Below are positions 42,698-52,926 of a stretch of DNA of 64,000 nucleotides, one piece after another. Position 1 is the first letter of the stretch, and every line of letters begins with the position of its first letter. The position numbers and the translations under genes are program-made. A model generated the notes under the pieces. That model saw only the letters and a program-made list of their open reading frames with translations, was not told the DNA's origin and did no database searches. The stretch spans positions 1,484,761-1,548,760 of the forward strand of contig NZ_HF536773.1 in NCBI RefSeq assembly GCF_000312665.1. The letters are read 5' to 3'. Source of the DNA: Rhizobium mesoamericanum STM3625 (GTDB taxonomy: Bacteria; Pseudomonadota; Alphaproteobacteria; Rhizobiales; Rhizobiaceae).

Positions 42698-43549
42698 TCA
42701 AAGCAGCGGCTGCTCCTCGGGCGCTATTCGCAACTCGACACCGGCGGCGGCGAGCGCATCGGCAAGGTCGGCCGGTGGCATGGCATCGGTTATCAGCATG
42801 TCGAATTGCTGTAGCGGCGCGATATGCACAAGCGACATGCGCTTGAACTTGGTGGAGTCGCAAAGCACCACCTTCTGCGTCGCGCGGCGCAGATAGACCC
42901 GCTTCATATCGGTGTCCTCGAAGGAATAGTCATAGATTCCTTGCGCCGTGATCCCGGACACGCCGACGAAGGCGATGTCGAACCAGAGCTCCTCAAATTG
43001 CGAGACGGCCGATTGACTGCTGATGGCCATTTCTTCGCCGCGCATGCGCCCGCCGGGCAGGTAGACCTCGCCGAAGCCGGTGCCCAGCTGCATAGCGTTG
43101 CGCACGCTGTTGGTGAAGATCTTCGTATGCGGCTGGTTGAGCAACAGGCCGGACAGCAGATAGGTGGTGGTGCCAACGTCGAGCGCCAGAGTGCGCGCGC
43201 CGGCAGCAACGCCTGCCGCCGCCATCGCGATTGTCCGCTTCGAGGCGGCATTGCGCGTCAGCCTGGATTCGAATGTCGGTTCCTCGCGATCGACCGTTTC
43301 GCTAGCGATCGCCTCGAAGGCGTTGCCGCTACGCACCGCGCCGCCATGCGTGCGCACCAGCCTGCCCTCCTTTTCCAGTTCAATCAGGTCGCGGCGGATA
43401 GTCATTTCGGATACAGCAAGCTGGGAGGCGACATCGCTGACGGAAACCGCGCCCTTGCGCGCCAGTGTCTCCAGGATGCGCGCATGCCGCACCTGGGCCA
43501 GAACCTTCGGTTTTTCCGCTGCGGGGGCCATCTTCTGTTCCGCGCCCAT
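42698..43549 (-). CDS. DeoR-family transcriptional regulator
   Basis: A 283-residue repressor. The helix-turn-helix ILETLARKGAVSVSDVASQL plus AVSEMTIRRDLIELEKEGRL at about residues 25-64 is the DeoR signature, followed by the sugar-phosphate sensing domain (ALDVGTTTYLLSGLL, FVGVSGITAQGIYDYSFED). DeoR proteins are released from DNA by a phosphorylated sugar intermediate. It is divergent from the SDR/ABC genes and upstream of the BtpA, kinase and GGT-like genes, so it probably controls both arms of the cluster. Confidence 0.9.
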   Translation of the reverse strand: MGAEQKMAPAAEKPKVLAQVRHARILETLARKGAVSVSDVASQLAVSEMTIRRDLIELEKEGRLVRTHGGAVRSGNAFEAIASETVDREEPTFESRLTRNAASKRTIAMAAAGVAAGARTLALDVGTTTYLLSGLLLNQPHTKIFTNSVRNAMQLGTGFGEVYLPGGRMRGEEMAISSQSAVSQFEELWFDIAFVGVSGITAQGIYDYSFEDTDMKRVYLRRATQKVVLCDSTKFKRMSLVHIAPLQQFDMLITDAMPPADLADALAAAGVELRIAPEEQPLL

Positions 43550-43708
43550 GATACGTTCTCATCCTCCCGCCGCAGCTCGTGGCTACGATTGTCTGATTGT
43601 TGCTTACTATGTATCGAATGACTCGAACAAATTCAAACATAAATTTCCCTTGTTGTGTATGGTTTTGTTGTTATATGATCGGTGATGTTTCTATTCTATG
43701 AGGGCGGC
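43550..43708. promoter_or_regulatory. AT-rich divergent control region of the DeoR cluster
   Basis: The 159-base gap between DeoR and the divergent SDR contains an AT-rich core (43600-43680) with repeated elements such as GAACAAATTCAAACA and TTGTTGTG. DeoR-type operators are often repeated A/T-rich words of this kind. I cannot define exact half-sites. Confidence 0.4.
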
Positions 43709-44494
43709 ATGCAATCTCCGAGCTTTCCAGAACTATCCGGCAAGCGTGCGATCGTAACCGGCGGGGCTACGGGGATAGGGCGTGCGATCGCGACTGCGCT
43801 CTCCCGCCAGGCGGTCCAGGTGGCGATCTGCGACATTAACCTGGCTGCCGCCGAACGGACGGCTGCCGAGATCGGCAAAGGCACCACCGCGCATGCGATC
43901 GACGTTCGCAAGCGCGCTTCCGTCGAGGCGACATTTTCCGAAGTGGCGGAGAAGATGGGGGGGTACGATATCCTCTGCGCCAATGCCGGTGTGTCCACCA
44001 TGCAGCATGCATTGGAGCTGACCGACGAGGAGTGGGACTATAATTTCGATGTCAATATTCGCGGCATCTTCCTGACCAATCAGATTGCCGCCCGCCGTTT
44101 TACGAGCGCAGGCACCGGCGTCATCGTCAACACGGCCTCCCTTGCGGCAAAGATCGGCGCGCCGCTGCTGGCTCATTATTCCGCTAGCAAGTTTGCCGTG
44201 CTCGGGTGGACGCAGGCGCTCGCCCGCGAGCTTGCGGTTTCGGGCATCCGCGTCAATGCCGTCTGCCCAGGTTTCGTCAAGACCGGCATGCAGGAGCGCG
44301 AGATCGCCTGGGAGGCAAGCCTGCGCGGCGTCACGCCCGAACGCGTCGTTGCGGATTATATCGCGCAAACGCCGCTCGGCCGGCTGGAAACGCCTGAGGA
44401 TGTGGCCGATGTGGTCGTTTTCCTCTGCTCGAATTCTGCCCGCTTCATGACCGGGCAGGGGGTCAACGTCACCGGCGGCGTCTACACGACCTGA
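43709..44494 (+). CDS. Classical short-chain dehydrogenase/reductase
   Basis: A 261-residue SDR with the complete catalytic set. GGATGIGRAIATAL binds NAD(P), NTASLAAKIGAPLLAHYSAS carries Ser and Tyr, and the following Lys is in SKFAVLGW. The C-terminal FMTGQGVNVTGGVYTT is typical of sugar or polyol dehydrogenases. GAGG lies just before the ATG at 43709; a GTG-ATG pair at 43682 would add nine residues. It is the first gene of the arm that also encodes the ABC ATPase. It probably oxidises the sugar or polyol part of the imported substrate. Confidence 0.87.
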   Translation: MQSPSFPELSGKRAIVTGGATGIGRAIATALSRQAVQVAICDINLAAAERTAAEIGKGTTAHAIDVRKRASVEATFSEVAEKMGGYDILCANAGVSTMQHALELTDEEWDYNFDVNIRGIFLTNQIAARRFTSAGTGVIVNTASLAAKIGAPLLAHYSASKFAVLGWTQALARELAVSGIRVNAVCPGFVKTGMQEREIAWEASLRGVTPERVVADYIAQTPLGRLETPEDVADVVVFLCSNSARFMTGQGVNVTGGVYTT

Positions 44495-44539
44495 CCCGTC
44501 CAGGATCCGTAACGACCTTCTGTTCAGCAAGGAAAGAGC

Positions 44540-45688
<1,149 letters not shown>

Positions 45689-45764
45689 GCGCGTTGCTTC
45701 TTTGGAGCATGATTGACACCTGCGGTCGGCTTTCGCACGATGTCATGCTGCTGTCATTTTGGAT

Positions 45765-46583
45765 TTAATGAATGCCCTTCGTCAGGCCTTGCACGAAATA
45801 GCGGTTGAGAAAGAGAACGATCAGTACGATCGGGATCGTCGAGAAATGCGCCAGTGCGCCGAGCGTGCCCCAGGTGATGTCCTTCGTTCCATAGGCTGAA
45901 AGCAGCGCCACCGAGATCGGTTTGGAATCGAGCCGGGTGAGGAACATAGGATAGAGGAAGTCGTTCCAGGAAAACATCAGACAGAAAAGGGTGGAGGCCA
46001 CCACCCCCGAGCGAACCGCCGGCAGTGCCACACGCCAGAACGAGCCGAACAGCGTGCATCCATCCGTCAGCGCCGCTTCTTCCAGCTCCTTCGGCAAGCT
46101 GCGGAAATAGGAAAACATCATCCAGGTGACGAAGGCCGAGTTCAGCATCGCGTTGATGAGGACGACTGCGATCCAGCTGCCGAGCAGCCCGATGTCGCGC
46201 ATCATCAGATAGAAGGGGATCAGTGCTGCCACGGCCGGCACCATGCGGATCGCCATGAAGAAATAGGCAACGGCAATAGCGTAGCGGCTGGTCGAACGCG
46301 CCAGCGCATAGCCCGCCGGCACGCCGAGCAGCAGCGACAGGACTACGGAACCGCAGGCGATCAGTAGGCTCGAAGACACGAGACTCCAGACGTCGAACAG
46401 GCGGAATACCGTCGTAAACTGCTCGAAGGTCGGCACGAAAGTCAGTCTCGGCGGGATGGAGAAGATGTCGCGTGACGGCTTGTAGGCGGTCGATGCCAAC
46501 CACAGGAAGGGCAGCAGGAAAAAGGCGAGCATGACAAGGATGAAGCCGCGCTCGCCGATGCGGCGGAGGGTGCGTATGCTCAT
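45765..46583 (-). CDS. Sugar-type ABC transporter permease (MalG/UgpE group)
   Basis: A 272-residue inner-membrane protein with six hydrophobic helices and the coupling loop EEAALTDGCTLFGSFWRVAL typical of carbohydrate (CUT1) importers. Its start codon overlaps the stop of the other permease by four bases (ATGA). It works with the permease at 46580-47521, the binding protein and the ATPase at 44540. Confidence 0.9.
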   Translation of the reverse strand: MSIRTLRRIGERGFILVMLAFFLLPFLWLASTAYKPSRDIFSIPPRLTFVPTFEQFTTVFRLFDVWSLVSSSLLIACGSVVLSLLLGVPAGYALARSTSRYAIAVAYFFMAIRMVPAVAALIPFYLMMRDIGLLGSWIAVVLINAMLNSAFVTWMMFSYFRSLPKELEEAALTDGCTLFGSFWRVALPAVRSGVVASTLFCLMFSWNDFLYPMFLTRLDSKPISVALLSAYGTKDITWGTLGALAHFSTIPIVLIVLFLNRYFVQGLTKGIH

Positions 46584-47521
46584 CGCCCGTTCGCCTTTCT
46601 GTCCGCCCTGCGGATCAACAGGATGAAGCCCGCCGCGATCACGGCGATGCAGATCAGCGTCAGGTTTGATATCGCCGAGGCGCGGCCGATATTGAAGAAT
46701 TCCAGTCCCTGCTTCACTGCATGCAGCATCAGCGTGTTGGTTGCATTGCCCGGTCCCCCGCCGGTCGTCACGTAGACGCTGTCAAAGACCCGGAAGGCAT
46801 CGATGGTGCGCAGCGTCAGCGCCAGAAGGATCGAAGGCAGCATGAGCGGAATGATGATGATCCTCAGACGCTGTAGCGCCGTTGCTCCATCCACTTCCGA
46901 TGCCTCGAGAATATCGCCCGGCAGTGCCTTCAGGCCCGCAAGCAGGATTAGCGCCACCAGCGGCGTCCATTCCCAGATATCGACGAAAATAAGGGTCGCC
47001 AGCGCCGAGCTCGGATTGGCGAAAAGGCCCCGCGGATCGGAAATCCCGAACTCGGCGAGATAATAGCCGATGAGCCCGTAGTCGGCGAGCAGCAGCGCCC
47101 GGAAAACCAGCCCGACCACAAGCGGCGTGATTGTCACCGGAATCAGGATCAATGCCAGGCAGATCCGGTTGAAGCGGTCGTCGCGCCAGAGCGCCAGCGC
47201 AATGGCAAAGCCGAGCAGCAGTTCGACGGTCACGGCGCTCAAGGTGAAGACGACGGTATTGACGAAAGCCCCGCGCGTCACAGTATCCGAGAGAAGATCG
47301 ACATAATTGCCGAGCCCGACGAAATGCGTTCGCCCTGGCTTCAGCAGATTGTATTCGTAAAGGCTGAACCAGATACCCTGCGCCAGCGGCCAAACGCCGA
47401 TGACGAGCACGTAAATGATAGCCGGCAGTGTCATCAGGGCGAAGAACAGCCGCCTGCGTTCGAGATAGGAAACGCTCAAGGCCGGAGAGGGCTTCAGCGC
47501 GGAAGTGAGGGATAGGGTCAC
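46580..47521 (-). CDS. Sugar-type ABC transporter permease (MalF/UgpA group)
   Basis: A 313-residue inner-membrane protein with six or more helices (PAIIYVLVIGVWPLAQGIWF near the N terminus) and the coupling loop EASEVDGATALQRLRIIIIP. It is the MalF-side subunit of the CUT1 importer and ends in a four-base overlap with the MalG-type gene. It follows the binding-protein gene after a 160-base gap that contains an inverted repeat. Confidence 0.9.
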   Translation of the reverse strand: MTLSLTSALKPSPALSVSYLERRRLFFALMTLPAIIYVLVIGVWPLAQGIWFSLYEYNLLKPGRTHFVGLGNYVDLLSDTVTRGAFVNTVVFTLSAVTVELLLGFAIALALWRDDRFNRICLALILIPVTITPLVVGLVFRALLLADYGLIGYYLAEFGISDPRGLFANPSSALATLIFVDIWEWTPLVALILLAGLKALPGDILEASEVDGATALQRLRIIIIPLMLPSILLALTLRTIDAFRVFDSVYVTTGGGPGNATNTLMLHAVKQGLEFFNIGRASAISNLTLICIAVIAAGFILLIRRADRKANGR

Positions 47522-47628
47522 GTCATGTCCATCAGGTTCCTGGTTCGATACGCGCTACCGGGATCGAGCCGGCGGCTCGCCCCCGATCATGAGGCCTGAG
47601 GCGCATCGGATCAATGTCCGGAAACGGC

Positions 47629-47653
47629 GAGGCCGCGACATAGGCACGGCCTC
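47629..47653. repeat. Inverted repeat between binding-protein and permease genes
   Basis: GAGGCCG (47629-47635) and CGGCCTC (47647-47653) form a 7-base-pair stem with an 11-base loop, 29 bases after the binding-protein stop. No T-run follows. In CUT1 operons such a hairpin commonly stabilises the binding-protein mRNA and lowers permease expression. Confidence 0.45.
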
Positions 47654-47681
47654 AGGGGAGGAGTTGTTTTGTCAACCGTTG

Positions 47682-48968
47682 TCAGAAGAGCTTCGCAGCG
47701 GCTTCCTGGGCGGCGTCGAGCGCCTTCTTGGGATCGGCATTGCCGACGAGCACATCGTTCACGGCTGTGCCGAGCAGGTCCTGAATCTCCGGATATTGCG
47801 GGATGCGCGGACGATATTCGCCGTCGCCATGCTCGAATGTCTCGGCGATGACAGGCAGGAAGGGGAACTTCTTTAGCAGGTCGGGATCGGTCATCTCGCT
47901 CTTGCGCAGGAAGCTGCCGGCGCCCATCATATTGAATTCCTTGTGCACTGGCGGGCTGACCAGCCACTTGATGAAGGCCCATGCGGCTTCCTTCTGCGTG
48001 TCCTTGATGCCGGCGTTGATCGCCATACCCCAGCCGCCAATGCCGTAGAGCTTCGGCAGGCCGGCGCCACGCGGCGCCGTTGTGATCGCCACCTTGTCAA
48101 CGATCTTGGAAATCGCAGGATCATAGTAGCCGGGCGCGCCGACCGACCATGTCTGCATGCTCGCGGCAATGCCCTGGCGGAAGCTTTCCTCGCGTCCGCC
48201 CCAGTCATAATTAACGGCGCCGGGAGGTGCCGCTTTCATGAAGAGATCCTTGTAGACGGTCAGGCTCTTGATATTGGCTTCCGAATTCAGTGCCGGCTTG
48301 CCGTCGGAGCCGAGAATCGCACCGCCCATCTCGGTGTTGTACTGCATCCAGTCCTGTGCGACCGCCGGGCCTTTCTGGCCGTTGGCGACGAAACCGTAGA
48401 TATTCTTGCTGGGGTCGGTCAGCTTGTAGGCGTCCTCCACCAGTTCCTCCATCGTCGTCGGCGCCTTCAGGCCGGCGGCGTCGAAGAGATCTTTGCGATA
48501 GGCAAGCACATTGGCATAGCCGGCAAAGGGAAAGGCGACCTGCTTGTCGCCCCAATGGCCAAGCGCGTTGAGAAGCGTCGGATAGATGTCGTCGAGCTTC
48601 AGTTCGGCGGCGTCGCGTTTCATCCAGTCGGTGAGGTCGACGGTGTATTTGTTTTCGGCATATTGGCCCGCCCAGACTATATCCATCGTCACGAGATCGT
48701 AGCCGCCGGTGCCACCGACGAAATCCGTCGTCGTCTTGGTCAGCAACGAGCCGTAGTCGAGAATATCGACCTTGACGGTGGCGCCCGTCTCCTCGGTGAA
48801 TTTGGGGGCGATGGCAGCCAGAACCGCGGCGAACTGATCGTTCTGGGAGGCAAGCGTAAGCGTAATGCCTTCGTATTTCTTGTCAGCGCCGATGGCGGAG
48901 CTCACAAATGCGACCGAGACGAAACCCGCGATCGCCAATTTCCGTGTGAGACTGCTGAGCGATTTCAT
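47682..48968 (-). CDS. Sugar-type ABC transporter substrate-binding protein
   Basis: A 428-residue periplasmic protein of the large CUT1 binding-protein fold (SBP_bac_1). A signal peptide covers about residues 1-27 (ending AIGA). ITLTLASQNDQFAAVLAAIA, EETGATVKVDILDYGSL, YDLVTMDIVWAGQYAE and WMQYNTEMGGAILGSDGKPA are family-like. I chose the ATG at 48968 with GGGGAG upstream. The ligand is not evident; the cluster suggests a sugar linked to a nitrogen ring. It is first in its operon and divergent from the flavoprotein gene at 49188. Confidence 0.9.
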   Translation of the reverse strand: MKSLSSLTRKLAIAGFVSVAFVSSAIGADKKYEGITLTLASQNDQFAAVLAAIAPKFTEETGATVKVDILDYGSLLTKTTTDFVGGTGGYDLVTMDIVWAGQYAENKYTVDLTDWMKRDAAELKLDDIYPTLLNALGHWGDKQVAFPFAGYANVLAYRKDLFDAAGLKAPTTMEELVEDAYKLTDPSKNIYGFVANGQKGPAVAQDWMQYNTEMGGAILGSDGKPALNSEANIKSLTVYKDLFMKAAPPGAVNYDWGGREESFRQGIAASMQTWSVGAPGYYDPAISKIVDKVAITTAPRGAGLPKLYGIGGWGMAINAGIKDTQKEAAWAFIKWLVSPPVHKEFNMMGAGSFLRKSEMTDPDLLKKFPFLPVIAETFEHGDGEYRPRIPQYPEIQDLLGTAVNDVLVGNADPKKALDAAQEAAAKLF

Positions 48969-49187
48969 GTTTGCTCCCCTTTTTTCATTGGCTTGGGGCA
49001 ATATACATCAAACAAAATCGCACTCAAGCGCACTTGACAAAAAATCGTAAACATTAAAAATCACAAATTAGAACATATTCGCGCATCAATGTCCATATTT
49101 TGTGCGCGTTGCTTAAAAAATGGCAGGGAGTTGATCATTCCCTGCGCGCCTATACTACCCTGTCCAACGCGCACGAGCTGCACATTC
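48969..49187. promoter_or_regulatory. Divergent promoter region (binding protein / flavoprotein)
   Basis: This 219-base gap is strongly AT-rich in 49000-49080. TTGACA at 49034-49039 may be a -35 box for the plus-strand genes. AAAATCG occurs at 49014-49020 and 49041-49047, a possible DeoR-type repeated element shared by both directions. Confidence 0.4.
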
Positions 49188-50639
49188 ATGAAGATAACGT
49201 CGGACGAGCGCTTGAGAGAGCTGGAACGTCGCGCCCATGATGAAATGGCGCGCGTGGAAGCGCTCTGCGCCGACTGGCCGAAGCTAGTTGACGAAGACCG
49301 CCACGATCTCCATTCCGTCGTCATCTGTGGCGCCGGCCTCTCCGGCCTATCAGTCGCCTTCGCCCTGAAGCGGCGCGGCATCAGGTCTGTTCATGTGATT
49401 GATCAGAGCGAAGAGGGCCGCGAAGGTCCCTGGATCACCTGTGCCCGCATGCAGAACCTGCGTTCGCCGAAGTACCTCTCAGGCCCTGACCTCGGCATCC
49501 CGAGCCTGACGCTGCGCTCCTGGTACGAGGCACTGAATGGCGCCGACGCTTGGGGCGCGCTGGACAAGATCAGCCGCCGGGATTGGATGGCGTATCTTAT
49601 CTGGTTTCGAAGGACTGTCGGCATCGACGTCGAAAACAGCACTATGCTTTCGTCGATAGATCCGGCGGAGGGCGGACTTGCTCTCACGCTGACAAAGGGT
49701 GACGGCACCAGCCGCACGATCACCTGTCGCCACCTGGTGATGGCGACCGGCATCGACGGTTGCGGCGGCCCCCGTATACCCGCGATGGTCAAGGCGCTGC
49801 CGAAATCCGCCTGGACGCATAGCAATGAGCCGATCTCTATCGATTTTCTCGGCGGCAGAGATGTCGCGATCCTTGGCGGCGGCACGTCGAGCTTCGACTG
49901 GGCGGTGGCGGCCCTGGAGACCGGAGCCCGAGAGGTGACCATGTTTGCTCGTAGCGCCGATTTGCCGCGTACGGAGGTTCTCGCATGGACCAACTTTCCC
50001 GGTTTCCTCGGCCATTTCGCCGACCTGTCGGATGTGGAGCGCTGGCGCTTCGCAAATCTCTACTGCAATTTCAAGGTGCCGCCGACACAGGAACAGTATG
50101 ACAGAGCCCGCCGACACCCTAGTTTTAACATGCAGCTAGGCTGTGGGGTCCGCGAACTCTCGATGGACGGCGGCAAGATCAGGCTGACGACCGCAAATGG
50201 CATCTTCCACGCAGATCACCTCCTGCTGGGCACCGGTTACGAGATCAATTTCGCGCTCAGGCCGGAGCTTGTCGGCCTCATCGAGGCCACTGCGCTTTGG
50301 AAGGACCGGTTCCATCCGCCGCAGGGAGAAGAGAATGCGATGCTTGCCGGCCATCCCTATCTCGGCCCCGGTTTCGAACTAATGCCGAGACATGCCGAAG
50401 CCGGCTGGGTCTCGCGCATCCATATGTTCAATGCCGGCGCGCTGGCGAGCCTTGGTCCGATCAGCAACGGCGTCACCGGTCTCAAATACGGCGTGCCGCG
50501 CATCGTCGGCGCCTTGGTGAAAGCGCTGTTCATGGAGGACTCCAACCGGTATCTTGAAGCATTGGCCGCCTATGACGAGCCGCATTTCGATCCTGGCATA
50601 GACGAGGACGTCATGACATCAAGGGAGGTTTTGGCATGA
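49188..50639 (+). CDS. Flavoprotein monooxygenase-like FAD/NAD(P)-binding protein
   Basis: A 483-residue protein with an FAD-binding motif VVICGAGLSGLSVAFALKRR near residue 45 and an NADPH-binding-type motif VAILGGGTSSFDWAVAALE near 226. WITCARMQNLRSPKYLSGPD and HLLLGTGYEINFALRP are typical of Baeyer-Villiger/ornithine-hydroxylase-like class B monooxygenases. I chose the ATG at 49188. The stop overlaps the next gene through ATGA, so the two products are made together. It probably inserts oxygen into a ring or amine of the imported compound. Confidence 0.82.
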   Translation: MKITSDERLRELERRAHDEMARVEALCADWPKLVDEDRHDLHSVVICGAGLSGLSVAFALKRRGIRSVHVIDQSEEGREGPWITCARMQNLRSPKYLSGPDLGIPSLTLRSWYEALNGADAWGALDKISRRDWMAYLIWFRRTVGIDVENSTMLSSIDPAEGGLALTLTKGDGTSRTITCRHLVMATGIDGCGGPRIPAMVKALPKSAWTHSNEPISIDFLGGRDVAILGGGTSSFDWAVAALETGAREVTMFARSADLPRTEVLAWTNFPGFLGHFADLSDVERWRFANLYCNFKVPPTQEQYDRARRHPSFNMQLGCGVRELSMDGGKIRLTTANGIFHADHLLLGTGYEINFALRPELVGLIEATALWKDRFHPPQGEENAMLAGHPYLGPGFELMPRHAEAGWVSRIHMFNAGALASLGPISNGVTGLKYGVPRIVGALVKALFMEDSNRYLEALAAYDEPHFDPGIDEDVMTSREVLA

Positions 50640-51673
50640 GAAGGGCTGCCGCTGTTCAATTTTCCGGATTGGAGACCATCCTTTCGCGGGCACGCGAGGA
50701 CAGCGTCGAATTTCCCTATCTGCTCGCCAACCACGTTCCGATGGTGCTGGTCGCGCTTGACCGCCTCGGCGCCTCGCCGGAACGGTTGGAACAGTGGTAC
50801 GAGCAGTATCGAGAAAGCAACAAGCTTCCGCCGATGCCGCCGCCGGTTTCGCCGATTATCAGGACGTCCTGGGCTGAGGCGCTTGGCGATCGCGCGCGCG
50901 AGGCAGATTACCGTGCCTTCTTCATCGGCGAAACCCGTCGTCTCGGCATCGATGCCGTTATCCGTACCTATCTGCCCGCCATGACGAGCGGTCTTGCCGG
51001 CAGCGCCATGCATCCGCTCATGCGCCTTGCCTATGGTGTCCTCAAGAAGGACGACCAGGAGGTTGGCACAGCGCTCGGTTATTGGGCAGCCTGCTATCTG
51101 TCGCTTCCACCCGCGACCGGCGCCGCTCCGGATACGGATGATCCGGGAACCGTACTTGCCGATGTAGGCAACATCGAAGGCATTCGCAGCTACGAGCCCG
51201 AAACCGATCTGCTCTGGCACAATATCCGCGCCGTCGCCACACTTCCGGGCTTCCGCCCTGTCATCGACCGCCTGGCTTTCAGCGCCGATACCCCGCGCCG
51301 AATGGCCGCGACCTCGCTTGCCCTCTTCGCCGGAACCATGGATTTCTCCGCGCTCCATTCCGTCACCGGCATGCATTGGCTGCGCCTCGTTTCTTCGCAC
51401 CTGGATAATGCCGAGCCCCTCTATCGTGCCTTCTGGCAGGTGATTGCCTCGCTGGTGCCGAAGATCGGTTTTCCAACACTCCCCACCGTCGAGGCGCTGG
51501 AAGAAATGCGCAGCCGGCCAGCGCCCGTCTGGAGGGAGATCAAACGCGCGGCGATTGCATCGGACGACGAACACGATGTCAGCCTTGTCTTTTCCGCTCT
51601 ACAGGAGGAAGAGGTGTGGAAGGATCCGCTCTATCGCGTCGTCGCGGCACGCAGGGTCGGGCTGATTGCATAG
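50636..51673 (+). CDS. Questin-oxidase-like protein (DUF4243 family)
   Basis: A 345-residue protein of the questin oxidase-like family (PF14027 type): EFPYLLANHVPMVLVALDRL at the start, YEQYRESNKLPPMPPP, TSGLAGSAMHPLMRLAYGVL, and HSVTGMHWLRLV near the C terminus. Fungal questin oxidase cleaves an anthraquinone ring by Baeyer-Villiger-type chemistry. Histidines in LANHVP, GSAMHP and FSALHSVTGMHW are conserved-looking and may bind a cofactor. It starts in the ATGA overlap with the flavoprotein gene and ends three bases before an amidohydrolase. I infer that it opens or oxidises the ring that the amidohydrolases later process. Confidence 0.8.
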   Translation: MRRAAAVQFSGLETILSRAREDSVEFPYLLANHVPMVLVALDRLGASPERLEQWYEQYRESNKLPPMPPPVSPIIRTSWAEALGDRAREADYRAFFIGETRRLGIDAVIRTYLPAMTSGLAGSAMHPLMRLAYGVLKKDDQEVGTALGYWAACYLSLPPATGAAPDTDDPGTVLADVGNIEGIRSYEPETDLLWHNIRAVATLPGFRPVIDRLAFSADTPRRMAATSLALFAGTMDFSALHSVTGMHWLRLVSSHLDNAEPLYRAFWQVIASLVPKIGFPTLPTVEALEEMRSRPAPVWREIKRAAIASDDEHDVSLVFSALQEEEVWKDPLYRVVAARRVGLIA

Positions 51674-51676
51674 GGG

Positions 51677-52891
51677 ATGAGGGAAGAATTGATGACGCCG
51701 AGCCTCGTAGTCGAAAACGCCAGGACCGAAGCCGGCGAGATCGTTTCGCTCATCCTTGAGAATGACCGGATCGCCGCGATCGGTCCTAATGCAGCGGCCG
51801 GCATCGGCCCTGCTGCAGTGCCACGTTTCGATGCCGCCGGCGGCCTGCTCAGCCTTCCGTTCGTCGACGGTCATATTCATCTCGACAAGACGCTGATAGG
51901 CTTGCCCTTCATCCCACATATGCCGGGTGATACGGTCGCAATGCGCATCGAAGCGGAGAAATCCCTGCGGCGCACAGTGGCTCTGCCGATCGAAGCCCGC
52001 GGTGGTGCCCTTTTGGAAAGGCTCGCCGCCTACGGCACGCTTGCCGTGCGTAGCCATGTCGATATCGATACCGAAGTTGGCCTGAAAGGCCTCGAGGCGG
52101 TGCTTTCATTGAAGCAGAGCCATGGTCATCTCATCGATATCCAGACGGTTGCCTTCCCGCAATCCGGCGTGTTGCGCGATCCCGGCACCGCGGAGCTGCT
52201 CGATGCGGCAATCGCAGCCGGCGCCGATCTCGTCGGCGGCCTGGATCCCGCGGGCATCGACAACGACGTAACCGGCCATCTCGATACGATCTTCGCCGTC
52301 GCCGACAAATATGGTGTTGGGCTCGATATTCATCTGCATGACGGCGGTGCACTCGGCGCCTTCGAGCTTCGACAGATCGCCGACCGCACGGTCGCGCTGG
52401 GGCTCGAAGGCAAGGTGGTCGTCAGCCACGCCTTTTGCCTCGGCGAGTTGGAAGATGCCGATTTCGGCAGTACTGCCTCGGCACTCGCCAGGTCGGGCGT
52501 GTCGATCATGACCAGCGCCCCGGGACCCGTGCCCATGCCGCCGGTCAAGCGGCTTGCCGCCGCCGGCGTCCGGCTCTTTTGCGCCAACGACAATATCCGC
52601 GACGCATGGTCGCCTTTCGGCAATGGCGACATGCTCGAGCGCGTCGGCATTCTCTGCGATCGCCAGGATTTCCGTTCGGATGAGGACCTGGCTGCAGCCT
52701 TCCGCCTTGCGACGCAGGCGCCGGCCGAGATCCTCGGCCGGCCTGTCGGGCCGCTCCAGGCCGGTTCACCCGCCGATTTTATCATCCTGCCTGTCGCGTC
52801 GCTGCCAGAGGCCGTCGCTGCCCGTCCCATCGATCGCACCGTCTTCCGCAGCGGCACCATCATCGCCCGTGGCGGTCGCCTGATCGCCTAA
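51677..52891 (+). CDS. Amidohydrolase of the cytosine deaminase-like group, copy 1
   Basis: A 404-residue TIM-barrel metal hydrolase. LPFVDGHIHLDKT holds the HxH metal site, GVGLDIHLHDGGALGAFEL and VVVSHAF supply further histidines, and FCANDNIRDAWSPFGNGDML carries the aspartate, as in cytosine deaminase (CodA) and isopropylammelide hydrolases. It therefore should deaminate or hydrolyse a ring C-N bond in a pyrimidine-, triazine- or hydantoin-like compound. The start may be 51677 or the ATG at 51692. It is tightly placed between the questin-oxidase-like gene and a second deaminase. Confidence 0.87.
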   Translation: MREELMTPSLVVENARTEAGEIVSLILENDRIAAIGPNAAAGIGPAAVPRFDAAGGLLSLPFVDGHIHLDKTLIGLPFIPHMPGDTVAMRIEAEKSLRRTVALPIEARGGALLERLAAYGTLAVRSHVDIDTEVGLKGLEAVLSLKQSHGHLIDIQTVAFPQSGVLRDPGTAELLDAAIAAGADLVGGLDPAGIDNDVTGHLDTIFAVADKYGVGLDIHLHDGGALGAFELRQIADRTVALGLEGKVVVSHAFCLGELEDADFGSTASALARSGVSIMTSAPGPVPMPPVKRLAAAGVRLFCANDNIRDAWSPFGNGDMLERVGILCDRQDFRSDEDLAAAFRLATQAPAEILGRPVGPLQAGSPADFIILPVASLPEAVAARPIDRTVFRSGTIIARGGRLIA

Positions 52892-52926
52892 TTTCCGTCA
52901 ATGCATGGCGCGTGGGAGCACCACCG

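Noticed and set aside
47943..49037. 364-codon plus-strand frame opposite the binding-protein gene
   Set aside because: Antisense shadow of the signal-peptide-bearing binding protein on the minus strand.
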